Shown: piece by piece, positions 7,489 to 16,204 of the stretch
Layout of the letters: each line of letters starts with the position of its first letter
How positions within the stretch are numbered: the first letter of the stretch is position 1
Origin: a virus
IMG/VR virus record: IMGVR_UViG_3300030328_003172
Location: 1 to 49,711 of that record
Length of the DNA: 49,711 bases
Direction: 5' to 3' (one strand)
Made by a program: the position numbers and the translations under genes
Notes under the pieces: generated by a model
Told to the model about the DNA's origin: nothing
Databases searched by the model: none
The model's input: the letters and a program-made list of their open reading frames with translations, nothing else

Positions 7489-9836
7489 TATTTATCTCCT
7501 TTTTCCTGAGCCTGCTCTTTCTGTAGTTTTAATTTACCACGTTGTATCTCTTCTGCCAAGTCTAGTTTATCTTCCGCTATATTCTGTTGTGCGTTGAATT
7601 TATTAGTTTCTACTTCTAGTCTTTCAGCAGTTTCTTTTGCTTTACGTTGAATATCTTGTGCTTTTAAATCTAGTTCTCTTTGTTTTAACATAACTAATGG
7701 ATCTTGGTTCATTTTACCTAAGAACTGCATTTCTTGAGTAACTAATTCATTAGTTAATACTACAACTTGATCCGCAACAGCAGCAGCGTATTGTATTTGA
7801 AATTCTTCTGGGTTAGTTTGTTGTAATTGCATTAATTCCGGTTGTTGCATAAATGCTTCCCATACTTGTTTTTTAGCTTTTAAACTAACGTGTTCAGAAA
7901 TATGTCCTTGTAACAAAGCATACACTTGAGGATTAGATTGAACCATTCTAGTTTTAATAAAAGCCATATGTGCATTCATATGAGCGTCATGATTTTGTTC
8001 AGGAAAAGCTTTAGGTAACTGCATTTGTAAAGCAGCAGTATTTTCAGAAGCCGGATCAATAGGTTTAGGTGGCTCTGGTTCAGGTTGTAATAATGAATCA
8101 ATATTTCTTACTCCTAACGCTTCATACATTCTTCTGTAAGCTTCATACATATTATGAATTTGTGGATTGGCTTGAGCCAATTGTAATTCAGTTTGTGCTA
8201 ATGTAACTCTTTGTGACATAGAAAAAATATTTGGATCTGCCACTGGAACCACATCTACTCTGTCATCAAAGTCAGCAACTTTAATATTTCTTTCTCCCCC
8301 TACTACATTATAAGGATATTCAGGGGGCAAATATTCAGAAAATATTCGTGCCATTATTTTAAACTCTTCTTTCATAGAATAATAAGCACGTTTATGAATA
8401 GCTGACATTACTCTTGATCCTCTTTCAAGTAGTGCAACAGTAGTACCTACAGCTGCTTGCTGGTTACCATCTCCTACCTGTAAATCAGCAATTGCCGCAA
8501 ATCTTCTTCCTGCGTCTACACAAAAACCTAAAAGAGAAAATAAAGTTTGACTTGGTTCTTTAAAAGGAAGTAATTGAAATTGGTCTCTAATGTTTCCTCC
8601 AGGTGCATCTACATCTCTAAATTCACCTGGTTGAAGAGGTTCCGCATCATCTCTTACTCTTAATCCTCTTGATTTAAATCCGGCTGGTAGATTAACTAAA
8701 GTACCGGCATCAAGTAACTGTCTTAATGCACCAGTTGCTGCTTTAGATAATCCACCAATCATATGAATAAGACCAAAGCCATAAAAGCCTAAGCCAGGGA
8801 GAAACTTATAATGAACAAAATGTGGAATTCTTTTTTTAGTTGGATCATCAGGTTTATAATTTCTGTAAATAGATAAAATAGTCATACTATCTTGATCCAT
8901 AGTTACTACATATGGAATTTTAATACCATCTGGACTTTCATGACCAGGTAAGTCTAAATCCACATGCATTTCTACAAAATTATATAACTCTTGATATTTC
9001 TGTGGAGTTACTCCTTCTAATTCTTGATATTTTTTTCTAGCTCTATCTTCACTAAAAAAAGGTTCTGGTAACTCTACATCTCTATAAAATCCAGAAGCTT
9101 GTCTTTTTTTAATTTGGTTTTTAGTTACTCTTTGAACTTCAGAGATTCTTTCTGCTTCGTAAAGATCAGAAGCATTATAAGGAACTACTAAATCCTCTGC
9201 GTGAATAAAAGTTGCTTTACATCTTTGCATAGCAGGATCATAATAAACTTTTTTAAATGTAGAACCTGCTAATGGTAAAAAGAATAACATCTGATCCATC
9301 TCAGGAGTATATTCTTCCATTACATCAGTAATTTGATAATTCATGTAATCTCTTACACGATTAGATTGTTTAATAGTCTCCGCTGTTTCTTTACCTACAA
9401 CTTGACATCGTACAGGTCCTTCTGATGGTAACAGTTCCTTAAAAGCTTGTGCTTGAAATTGTGTAGCTGCTTCTGCTAGTAATGGATGTGTGACACCTGA
9501 TGCTCCTATAAAAGGTCGAGTTACATCTTGGTATTTAAAACCAAGAAGATCTAGTCCTTTAGTGTAAGTTTCAATGTAAGATTTTCGAGCTAAAGAATCA
9601 TCTTTAAAGTCAGCTAATAATTTGGATGCAAGAGGTTTTAAATCTTGATCACTCATAAATTCTGCTAAATTTGCATAGAAATCTTCTTGTGGTAATTCGG
9701 GAGCTGGGTCACCTGCTAAAACATTACCAGACTCATCTTCAATTACATCAATGTCTTCATTAATAGAACCTTCAGGTGTTTCTATTTCTAAATCTTCTTG
9801 TTCTTCAACTTCTACTAAATTTCTTGGGTCTGCCAT
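7488..9836 (-). CDS. Portal protein (P22-like)
   Basis: This 782-residue protein has an acidic N-terminus and a core starting near residue 70 (KSYIETYTKGLDLLGFKYQD, then GASGVTHPLLAEAATQFQAQ). FPEQNHDAHMNAHMAFI and a helical Gln/Glu-rich C-terminal barrel follow. This matches P22-type portals, which form the dodecameric ring at the capsid vertex for DNA entry and exit and dock with terminase. The length fits P22-type portals, which run about 700 residues or more. It sits a few genes downstream of terminase and overlaps both neighbours by a single base or so. Only the ring function is inferred. Confidence 0.9.
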   Translation of the reverse strand: MADPRNLVEVEEQEDLEIETPEGSINEDIDVIEDESGNVLAGDPAPELPQEDFYANLAEFMSDQDLKPLASKLLADFKDDSLARKSYIETYTKGLDLLGFKYQDVTRPFIGASGVTHPLLAEAATQFQAQAFKELLPSEGPVRCQVVGKETAETIKQSNRVRDYMNYQITDVMEEYTPEMDQMLFFLPLAGSTFKKVYYDPAMQRCKATFIHAEDLVVPYNASDLYEAERISEVQRVTKNQIKKRQASGFYRDVELPEPFFSEDRARKKYQELEGVTPQKYQELYNFVEMHVDLDLPGHESPDGIKIPYVVTMDQDSMTILSIYRNYKPDDPTKKRIPHFVHYKFLPGLGFYGFGLIHMIGGLSKAATGALRQLLDAGTLVNLPAGFKSRGLRVRDDAEPLQPGEFRDVDAPGGNIRDQFQLLPFKEPSQTLFSLLGFCVDAGRRFAAIADLQVGDGNQQAAVGTTVALLERGSRVMSAIHKRAYYSMKEEFKIMARIFSEYLPPEYPYNVVGGERNIKVADFDDRVDVVPVADPNIFSMSQRVTLAQTELQLAQANPQIHNMYEAYRRMYEALGVRNIDSLLQPEPEPPKPIDPASENTAALQMQLPKAFPEQNHDAHMNAHMAFIKTRMVQSNPQVYALLQGHISEHVSLKAKKQVWEAFMQQPELMQLQQTNPEEFQIQYAAAVADQVVVLTNELVTQEMQFLGKMNQDPLVMLKQRELDLKAQDIQRKAKETAERLEVETNKFNAQQNIAEDKLDLAEEIQRGKLKLQKEQAQEKGDK

Positions 9837-10111
9837 TATCTACCTCTTCCTAAATTTAATGCTTTTCCAAATCCTCGTAACGCTTTTCCTACAATTCCTA
9901 ACTTAATTTTTTTAATTGGTTTTTCTTGTAGAATTTTTCCTTTATAAGTTGGTCTAGGTCTTAACACACTTCCGCCTTTATCATAACCCGTCAATTGTTT
10001 AGCTACCTTTCTCATCTGAGGAATGGCTCTTGCCGTTCGTGCAGACAGCATAGGTTTTGTTTTACCTTGCATCTGGGCTTGTTGCAACTTTAATTTAGCT
10101 AAGTTTTTCAT
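9836..10111 (-). CDS. Small basic protein with a KGG motif
   Basis: The protein has 91 residues and is strongly basic. It has a helical N-terminus (MKNLAKLKLQQAQMQGKTK), a YDKGGSVLRPR motif near residue 43, and a Gly/Arg C-terminus (LRGFGKALNLGRGR). It lies between a large virion protein and the portal with a 2-nt gap. The same K-x-G-G motif is found in several other virion-module proteins of this window. No function is recognised. Confidence 0.55.
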   Translation of the reverse strand: MKNLAKLKLQQAQMQGKTKPMLSARTARAIPQMRKVAKQLTGYDKGGSVLRPRPTYKGKILQEKPIKKIKLGIVGKALRGFGKALNLGRGR

Positions 10112-10113
10112 AA

Positions 10114-12828
10114 TTAAAATATAGGAGCAAAATACTCTCTTTTTGGCTGTATTGCAACTAAACCACCTACTCGGTAAGATCTCATCTTTTTCTTCAGTAA
10201 TTGTTTAGCTGCGTCTTCCGGTATTTCTAAAGTGTATGCCCAAAAAGCTTCTTTGTTTGATTTAGGTCCCGCTGTAATATCTTTTGCTTCAAATCTTTGT
10301 TGCCCTGCATTTTTTTTATCTAATATATAATCTCTGTTAGCTTTTGTTTTAAAAGAAGCAATAAGTTCTCCTTCATTATCTACAATCTGATAAGGACGAT
10401 TTACAGCAGAAGGCTCGTTAAACATTTTTGTTCTTTTAACATTTAAAGTTATTCCATGATCAGCTTTTATTTGTTTAGCTATTTTTTCTAAAGTTTTAGG
10501 ATACTCTGCAAGAGATTTAGATTTAACTTTACCTGGAGCAGGTAGCGCTGCTTGATCGAATGCTTTATGTTTTGATCCTCTATTATCTCCGTAATATAAA
10601 TAGTTTCCTGCCTCTTTAGGGTGATGAGTATTCTTACCTACCGGAACAATACTAATACCTCGTTTACCAGTTCTGATAGCATCATCTACCATAGCTTTCA
10701 TTCCTAGTTGCCAATAACTTCTCATATAAGGAAACCAATCAACTTTATCTTTTAATTCTTTTTGAACAATGGTACCCATTTTATTTATAGCCGCTTCATC
10801 CATTAATTCTGATTTTACAAAATACTTTCTTAGAAAAGCTTTTTCTTTTTCTATTTTGTTTAAAGCTTTTATTTCAGAATCTGCTAAAGATCTTTTTTTA
10901 GATGCATTTATTAAAGGAGTCATTGAGTCATTTAACTCATTCATTTTTCTTTTGATAAGAGATTCTATTAAAGTTTTACCATAAGGACTACTCATCATTG
11001 CTCTCATATCTGCGGTTCCTTCTTTCCCCCAGTATTTTTGAAGAGTATCAGATTGAATTTCTTCTATAGCGTATACTGGTTGACCCTGCTCATTATATCT
11101 TGTTTTATATCTTATATGAACTGTAGGATTAGAGTCTGGAAAATGGGCGGGATAAACTGCTTTTCCTTTTTTTGTGTTTAAAGGGATAGCTTCATCAAGA
11201 TGAATTACTTTTTCCTGATAATCATATCCTCCTTTAGTTGTAACACTATCATGTGTTGTTTTACCTTTAAAACCTCGTTGTTTCTGAGGACTTACATAAG
11301 GTCTTAATTTTTGAACATTAGTTATATAGCCTCTTAAAATTTGTTGGGCCCCATCTGGTAAATTAGGCAGAGCCGTAGTTAATATTTCTAAATCATCTCC
11401 CCAACCTACTAGCTCTTTTTGGCTAGAGCTGCTGGCACTAGCTCTATGAGTTAATCCACTTTCCAATTGTTTAATTTTCTCTTGTACTTTTAATAACTGG
11501 GCTCTTTGAGCGGTGTTATTTGTTTTAAATATTTGTTCTTCGAGTATCATTTTAACACTATTACCCATTCTATCCGTAGAAGCGTATAAATCATAAAAGT
11601 CATCACCGATTGGTACCGGACCCCCTCCATATGTACTTATTTTTAATCGTGAAGCAGGGTTTTCCTTAAGCATTTTAAGAATATCTTGTTTACTAATTAC
11701 AACATTCTTAAACTCTTTTGGCATGTCAAATAAAGCTCCTCCAATAGGTTCTCCTTTAGAGTTAAGTTTTAAAATACCTGCGTCGAACAATTCTTCTTTA
11801 TTTATTTTTCCACTTTTAATTAAATTAGTTAGCTGTCCTATAATCTGTCTATTGTTTGCTCCTTTAAAATTTAATTGAGCAATAGTATCATAAGTCTGAG
11901 ATCCTAAAAATTCACTTACGTCTTTTTGAGGTCCAACTCTAATAGGAGTAGAAACCTCACCAAAATTTAATTTTTCAGTTATCTTGTCGGGTACATTGGG
12001 TTGAGAAAGAGTCTTGTCTGATTGTGCTCTTGCGTCCACAATACTTTTTTTAATTTTTTTATAATCGTCTACTTTTTTAATTCCAGATACTGTGTTTCTA
12101 TAAGTAGCTGTTAAATCTCTCATTAAGACTGGATTAGGAACAATGGTAGCAAAAAACTCTTCTAAATTAGTATTAATCATTCGTTCAGTTCCACTCAGTC
12201 TGTTTTCAGGTAAACCTCTTAGCCATTGAATGTAAGCTGATCTTTCCTCTCCACCCCCTAATTTAGCTACTTCTATCTCACTTAAATAAGCTTGAGCCTG
12301 TGTCCCTGTTCCTCCTGTATTCACATTTCTTAGATTACGTTGTCCCTGAGGATCAGCTGGAAATGGTTTTCTAAATCTAGATGTTAAGTTTCGATATCCT
12401 TCCATTATACCTTTTCTGTACATGTATCCCAGTCCGACACCCGCCGTTCCTCCTAACCACCACGGTAAGGATCCAGCCGACATAAGAGGAATTCCAATAC
12501 CATGAGCAATAGTTCCTCCAACATCTCCTTCTCCAATAGCTTGTTTAAATCCTTCAATCTCTTGATTTGTATAATCCATCGCTCTTGCTTCTCCCCAGAC
12601 AGGAAGAAGATCTTTCGAGATTTCATTTAATAGATTTATGGACTGCGGACCCAGTTGCTTAAGAGCTTTTAATTCTCTTTCTGTTAAAGATCTCTGTAAC
12701 ATTGCTCCTGGAGGAGGAAGATCACTTAATGTAATAGGTGCTTGTTCTTTCTCGCTTACAGTTTGAATACCTACTTCTGTTTCATCCTCCGGAATTCTCG
12801 GAACATAATTAGCATCCCACATTGTCAT
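10114..12828 (-). CDS. Large virion protein with polyvalent-type domain
   Basis: The protein has 904 residues. A glycine-rich hydrophobic stretch near residues 105-140 (GIPLMSAGSLPWWLGGTAGV) could insert in membrane. Around residues 555-625 an HIRYKTRYNEQG...YAIEEIQSD region resembles a domain of phage polyvalent proteins, which are carried in virions and ejected into the host. The very C-terminus ends YRVGGLVAIQPK. It lies upstream of the portal. It is probably an internal virion or pilot protein with an uncharacterised enzymatic domain, and I could not identify catalytic residues. Confidence 0.6.
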   Translation of the reverse strand: MTMWDANYVPRIPEDETEVGIQTVSEKEQAPITLSDLPPPGAMLQRSLTERELKALKQLGPQSINLLNEISKDLLPVWGEARAMDYTNQEIEGFKQAIGEGDVGGTIAHGIGIPLMSAGSLPWWLGGTAGVGLGYMYRKGIMEGYRNLTSRFRKPFPADPQGQRNLRNVNTGGTGTQAQAYLSEIEVAKLGGGEERSAYIQWLRGLPENRLSGTERMINTNLEEFFATIVPNPVLMRDLTATYRNTVSGIKKVDDYKKIKKSIVDARAQSDKTLSQPNVPDKITEKLNFGEVSTPIRVGPQKDVSEFLGSQTYDTIAQLNFKGANNRQIIGQLTNLIKSGKINKEELFDAGILKLNSKGEPIGGALFDMPKEFKNVVISKQDILKMLKENPASRLKISTYGGGPVPIGDDFYDLYASTDRMGNSVKMILEEQIFKTNNTAQRAQLLKVQEKIKQLESGLTHRASASSSSQKELVGWGDDLEILTTALPNLPDGAQQILRGYITNVQKLRPYVSPQKQRGFKGKTTHDSVTTKGGYDYQEKVIHLDEAIPLNTKKGKAVYPAHFPDSNPTVHIRYKTRYNEQGQPVYAIEEIQSDTLQKYWGKEGTADMRAMMSSPYGKTLIESLIKRKMNELNDSMTPLINASKKRSLADSEIKALNKIEKEKAFLRKYFVKSELMDEAAINKMGTIVQKELKDKVDWFPYMRSYWQLGMKAMVDDAIRTGKRGISIVPVGKNTHHPKEAGNYLYYGDNRGSKHKAFDQAALPAPGKVKSKSLAEYPKTLEKIAKQIKADHGITLNVKRTKMFNEPSAVNRPYQIVDNEGELIASFKTKANRDYILDKKNAGQQRFEAKDITAGPKSNKEAFWAYTLEIPEDAAKQLLKKKMRSYRVGGLVAIQPKREYFAPIF

Positions 12829-13103
12829 TTCATTCTCCGTCTTAGTTCACGCTTTTTGGTATTTCTTAACCAATCGCCATGAGCTGTTTTAGCTTTTTTA
12901 ATAATTCCTAATACTTCTTTTCTAGAAACTCCTTGGTTTCTTAATCTATTTCCTTTATCAATAATATTATTATAAGCAAAATTTTTATTCACTCCACCCG
13001 ACATTCCTTTTAATTGCAAAACAGTAGAGTTAAAAAATTGATCTTTGGTATATGGTTTTTTAGGAGGAACAATAGTTTCTCTTTTTTTAGGTCTTCGCAT
13101 CAT
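12825..13103 (-). CDS. Small basic protein, unknown
   Basis: The protein has 92 residues, very basic, with a Pro/Lys N-terminus (PPKKPYTKDQFFN) and a helical C-terminal half rich in Lys and Arg (GVSRKEVLGIIKKAKT). Its stop overlaps the start of the next large gene by ATGA, and its own start is 1 nt from the upstream gene, so it belongs to the head operon. The fold is unknown. DNA or RNA binding is compatible with the charge but not shown. Confidence 0.5.
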   Translation of the reverse strand: MMRRPKKRETIVPPKKPYTKDQFFNSTVLQLKGMSGGVNKNFAYNNIIDKGNRLRNQGVSRKEVLGIIKKAKTAHGDWLRNTKKRELRRRMK

Positions 13104-13735
13104 TAGAAACCTCGCTTTGCTAATCTAGGTTTTATAAGTAAACCACCTTTCCTTACCCACGTTCCTTTTGTTTCTTTCTCATGACGCTCTAAATCTTTTT
13201 GCATATCTCTTTTCCATTTCTTTTGTTTTTGTTGCTTCTCCAGGTATTCTCTAAATTTAAAATAGAAGTCTTCCGGCCTTTGGCCTCCACGTCCTCTTTT
13301 GCCTTGTGATAAACCACCTTTAGCTTTTCTACCTATTTTTTCTTTCATAAATTTTTTTACGGATGTACCAATTTCTTCTCTTATTTTTCTCATTTGAACT
13401 TTACTTGCCATCGGCACTTGCATGGTTGTAGTCTTGTCTCCTTGATGTCCTCTGCCCACAAAACTAATAGTAGGTGCTTTAGACCCAGCTGGCTTCTTTT
13501 GTTTCTTAGCTAGCTTAGCAGCTCGTCCTTGAAACTTAACACTTCTAATTGCTTTTTTAATATGTTCTTTGCTATAAGGAATAACTCCTTCGCTTTCGTA
13601 ACCAGTCCTTGTTTTAGTTTTACCTTTATAAGCGTCATGTTGCTTTTTACTTTTCTTATGAGCTCGATAACCTTTACGAAAAGCTTCTTTAGCGGTTTTA
13701 TAAATTAATTTAGCAATTTCTTTTTTTGGATCCAT
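13103..13735 (-). CDS. Very basic protein with two KGG motifs
   Basis: The protein has 210 residues of Lys/Arg-rich sequence with a helical N-terminus (PKKEIAKLIYKTAKEAFRKG). KAKGGLSQGKRG lies near residue 140 and VRKGGLLIKPR near the end. It is between terminase and the portal cluster. It resembles other basic proteins of the module and might bind DNA or another negatively charged partner in the virion. There is no enzymatic motif. Start and stop share bases with both neighbouring genes, which supports a real gene in one operon. Confidence 0.55.
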   Translation of the reverse strand: MDPKKEIAKLIYKTAKEAFRKGYRAHKKSKKQHDAYKGKTKTRTGYESEGVIPYSKEHIKKAIRSVKFQGRAAKLAKKQKKPAGSKAPTISFVGRGHQGDKTTTMQVPMASKVQMRKIREEIGTSVKKFMKEKIGRKAKGGLSQGKRGRGGQRPEDFYFKFREYLEKQQKQKKWKRDMQKDLERHEKETKGTWVRKGGLLIKPRLAKRGF

Positions 13736-15213
13736 TAGTAATATTTAGGCCTCTCCCCACGTCTATGTTTAGGTTCTTGTTGCTCGTCCGAAAACAATTG
13801 TACAAAATTTCCCTTTCTATACCTTAACACAGCTTGGGTGGTGCTGTCCACGTAGTCATCGTGTTCTCCGAACGGAAACGCAGCACATTCCTCAATAACC
13901 TCTTCGGCCCACCTTTCTCCTTCAGGATAGAACACTTGTCCTGATTCAAATATTGGAGCACATGCGTGAACTCTAGAGTGTTTATCTTTACCCTTTACAG
14001 GGACAAATTCTACAACAGGGACACCCATTTTTCTCATTTCCTGGATCAGGGGTTCTCCTGTAGCCTTCTTCTCCACGACCACCGTTTCTGGGTCCCAGTA
14101 TCGGTATTGGTCAAAAGCTATCATTTTAAGTTCTGGAAAATCATATCTTCCTCGTAAAGCGTCTAATAATATTAAAGCAGGTTTCTGATCTTCGAATGGA
14201 GTGAATACTCCCCACGTAGTGATTGCAGAATAGTCTGCAGTTTCTTTTTTAGAAAAAGCAGTATCATAACTTTGAATAACATGTTTTAAATCAGGTAGTC
14301 TATTTCCTTCCCACACTTGCCACCACTCTCGTTTAAGAATAGCTCCTTCTTCTGCAGTAGGATTTTGCATATACTGCGCATTCCATTTTGAAATTGGTAT
14401 AGACGCTTTTGTTCCAAGCAGGGACTCCAAAGTCCAATATTCAGGCCATACAGGTTTATCATTCGGCAAGATCGCAGGAAATTCAATTACATCCCATTGA
14501 TCGGTACCTGGGTTCCGCTGTTCGCGAATTAACTTCCCTGTTAAATCATTTTGAGCCCAACGTGTCATTACTAACACTATGGAACCACCAGGCTGTAATC
14601 TTTGACGGGGGCCAGATGTATACCACTCAAAAGTCTTTTCTAAAGATTCCTTTGAAGTAACAGTTTGTTCAGTATGTGGGTCATCAATAATTAGTACATC
14701 AGCACCACGTCCCGTGATGGAACCACCTACACCAGCAGCATAGTACTCCCCTCCTTGATTCGTCTCCCAACGTCCAGCAGCCTTGGAATCCTGTGAAAGA
14801 GTAACGTTTTGAAAAATTTGTTTATATTCTGCAGAATCAACAAGATTCCTTACCTTCCGACCAAAACGTTGTGATAATTCTGCATTATGCGAAACTTGCA
14901 TGATTTTAGCTTTAGGATTCTTTCCCATGATCCAGGCAGGTAATAAGTAAGAGGCAAACTCAGATTTTGTATGACGTGGAGGCATATTAACAATAAGTCG
15001 TTTAAGAGTGCCATCGGCTATCCTATCAAATTTCTCGGCAATTAATTGATGGTGGCCCCATTGAGACTTATTTTTAGCTTTTCTGTAAATGAAGTCAGGC
15101 CAAACTTGAGTTACAAAGTATAAAAAATTTGTTCTGCTATGTAATATTTTTTTAGCATCTAAGTATTGTTTAATTTTTTCTAGTTTCTGCCTTGGTAATT
15201 GATCTAGCTCCAT
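13735..15213 (-). CDS. terL: Terminase large subunit
   Basis: This 492-residue packaging motor has both domains. The ATPase has a Walker-A-like MPPRHTKSE (77-85) and a Walker B ending VLIIDDPHT (174-181). The C-terminal RNase-H-like nuclease has its first acidic residue in SYDTAFSKKETADYSA near 310, and a final EHDDYVDS near 450. It cuts concatemers and pumps DNA into the procapsid through the portal. A promoter with a perfect TATAAT lies 9 nt before its ATG and no SD is visible, so the mRNA may be leaderless. The small subunit is about 3.6 kb upstream, not adjacent. Confidence 0.96.
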   Translation of the reverse strand: MELDQLPRQKLEKIKQYLDAKKILHSRTNFLYFVTQVWPDFIYRKAKNKSQWGHHQLIAEKFDRIADGTLKRLIVNMPPRHTKSEFASYLLPAWIMGKNPKAKIMQVSHNAELSQRFGRKVRNLVDSAEYKQIFQNVTLSQDSKAAGRWETNQGGEYYAAGVGGSITGRGADVLIIDDPHTEQTVTSKESLEKTFEWYTSGPRQRLQPGGSIVLVMTRWAQNDLTGKLIREQRNPGTDQWDVIEFPAILPNDKPVWPEYWTLESLLGTKASIPISKWNAQYMQNPTAEEGAILKREWWQVWEGNRLPDLKHVIQSYDTAFSKKETADYSAITTWGVFTPFEDQKPALILLDALRGRYDFPELKMIAFDQYRYWDPETVVVEKKATGEPLIQEMRKMGVPVVEFVPVKGKDKHSRVHACAPIFESGQVFYPEGERWAEEVIEECAAFPFGEHDDYVDSTTQAVLRYRKGNFVQLFSDEQQEPKHRRGERPKYY

Positions 15214-15222
15214 AAGTATTTT

Positions 15223-15250
15223 ATTATAAATGTTTCTGTGTAGGTTGCAA
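15223..15250 (-). promoter_or_regulatory. Sigma70-type promoter of the head operon
   Basis: On the minus strand TTGCAA (15245-15250), a 16-nt spacer and a perfect TATAAT (15223-15228) stand 9 nt before the terminase ATG. The predicted transcript would start only a few nt before the ATG, with no Shine-Dalgarno. It likely drives the terminase-to-capsid operon. Confidence 0.7.
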
Positions 15251-15354
15251 CTAAAGACTTTTTATAAGTAACATCTACGTATAAAGGGGTGATGGGGTTA
15301 TTGATTATGGCTTGGCGATTTTTGAGATTGTAGGATCACTATTGAATGAGGAAT

Positions 15355-15387
15355 AAAAAAAAAGAAGGCGATTGTTAAGTCGCCTTC
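15355..15387 (-). terminator. Rho-independent terminator
   Basis: An 8-bp stem (GAAGGCGA with TCGCCTTC) around an 8-nt loop is followed on the minus strand by nine T. It ends the transcript of the small gene at 15424-15681, just upstream of the terminase promoter. The block 15214-15423 holds only this terminator and the promoter. Confidence 0.93.
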
Positions 15388-15423
15388 CTTCAGTTCATTA
15401 GCTTGTTAGGTTAATGATTAGGT

Positions 15424-15681
15424 TTATAAATTGCGAGTGAGATTAAATTGCTCAGCTAATTCTTCAACAAGTTCAGTAGCAAATTTCATTACTACTTCAT
15501 TGTCTTTGTTCGCTTGTATAAATTCAAATATCTTACCATCTAAATAACAAGCTAACATTTGCCAATTAACTCTCTTTTCTTTTTTCTGTCTTTCAAGAAA
15601 AGATTTTAATCTCTCAACAATCTCATTATTATCTTTAGAAGTCATTACTAAAGATTTTAATTCAACTAATTGATTTGACAT
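15424..15681 (-). CDS. Small helical hypothetical protein
   Basis: The protein has 85 residues, helical and charged (KSLVMTSKDNNEIVERL, then VMKFATELVEELAEQF). It has no membrane segment and no family is recognised. It forms its own transcription unit: a promoter with TTGACT and TATATA lies about 30 nt upstream, and a strong terminator lies 37 nt past its stop. A GGAG is present 10-12 nt before the ATG. This monocistronic arrangement suggests it is expressed at its own time. Confidence 0.65.
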   Translation of the reverse strand: MSNQLVELKSLVMTSKDNNEIVERLKSFLERQKKEKRVNWQMLACYLDGKIFEFIQANKDNEVVMKFATELVEELAEQFNLTRNL

Positions 15682-15707
15682 AATATAAAATACTCCTTTC
15701 TAATATC

Positions 15708-15736
15708 TATATAATTATCCCATCAAGATAAGTCAA
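15708..15736 (-). promoter_or_regulatory. Promoter with GGGATA box
   Basis: On the minus strand TTGACT (15731-15736), a 17-nt spacer and TATATA (15708-15713) precede the 15424-15681 gene. The spacer contains TGATGGGATA. The same TTGACTTATCTT start and GGGATA box appear in the promoter at 16912-16940, so both may be bound by one regulator. Confidence 0.72.
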
Positions 15737-15759
15737 CATCTAAATTAATTAATTTTAAT

Positions 15760-15858
15760 TTATTTTTCAGACGATTTCGCAACTGGTCGGGCGAGCCCTG
15801 TAGCCATTGCTAATCCTGAAGCGACCTGCCAGTTTTTCTTATTGACCAATAACGGCAT
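15760..15858 (-). CDS. Possible 32-residue peptide
   Basis: The ORF begins MPLLVNKKNWQVASGL and continues with AMATGLARPVAKSS. Its composition is protein-like (Gly, Ala, basic residues, one Trp), with a weakly hydrophobic middle. There is no good ribosome site. A neighbouring spacer (17720-17755) carries a diverged copy of the segment encoding NWQVAS. It may be a small gene or a remnant of a repeat unit. Confidence 0.4.
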   Translation of the reverse strand: MPLLVNKKNWQVASGLAMATGLARPVAKSSEK

Positions 15859-15922
15859 ATTTATCTAGCTTTTAACTACGGGAATGGCATTTTCATAACC
15901 TCTGCATCTCTTTCTACCTGTG

Positions 15923-16054
15923 TTATACCACAAAAACCCAAGCAAAACCACAGCTTTCTACGAAGCGAGTTCCCCGGCGCGCCAGCGTAAATCTATATAT
16001 ATTAAATAACCCAAGTAAAACCTTGCCTTTTGAAACGGGAACGGCATTTGTCAT
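15923..16054 (-). CDS. Possible 43-residue ORF across the repeat R2
   Basis: The ORF starts with MTNAVPVSKGKVLLGLFNIY and has an AGGAAG about 6 nt before its ATG. The same frame stays open upstream to the stop of the 16205-16891 gene. It is basic with a hydrophobic C-terminus. No relative is recognised, and the spacer is repeat-rich, so it could be chance. Confidence 0.25.
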   Translation of the reverse strand: MTNAVPVSKGKVLLGLFNIYRFTLARRGTRFVESCGFAWVFVV

Positions 16055-16152
16055 GTGCTTCTTCCTGAAGACTGACCTAAAAAACCCTTGATTTACTTGA
16101 CTTTCTTGAACTCTGTCCGCGGGCGCCAGCGCGATTGCTCTACTATATATAG

Positions 16153-16191
16153 AAAAAACCCCATTCCAATTTCGTAAGAAACGGGAACGGG
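16153..16191 (-). terminator. Terminator with repeat R3 as 5' arm
   Basis: On the minus strand CCCGTTCC pairs with GGAATGGG (one G-U) and an inner GTTTC/GAAAT extends the stem. GTTTTTTC follows. It lies 13 nt past the stop of the 16205-16891 gene. The left arm is the repeat found seven more times in the region. Confidence 0.75.
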
Positions 16192-16204
16192 ATTTTGTGT
16201 TTGA

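Larger units (their letters stand above)
15876..16196 (-). repeat. Dispersed PFP repeat, copies R1-R3
   Basis: Three copies of the minus-strand motif AATCCCGTTCCCGTTT (or TGCCATTCCCGT) start at 15876, 16032 and 16178, spaced by 156 and 146 nt. R3 forms one arm of a terminator. Variation among all eight copies in the window falls mainly at third positions of a frame that reads Pro-Phe-Pro. GC-rich palindromes (GGCGCGCC, GGCGCC) and TATATA stretches lie between the copies. Confidence 0.8.
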
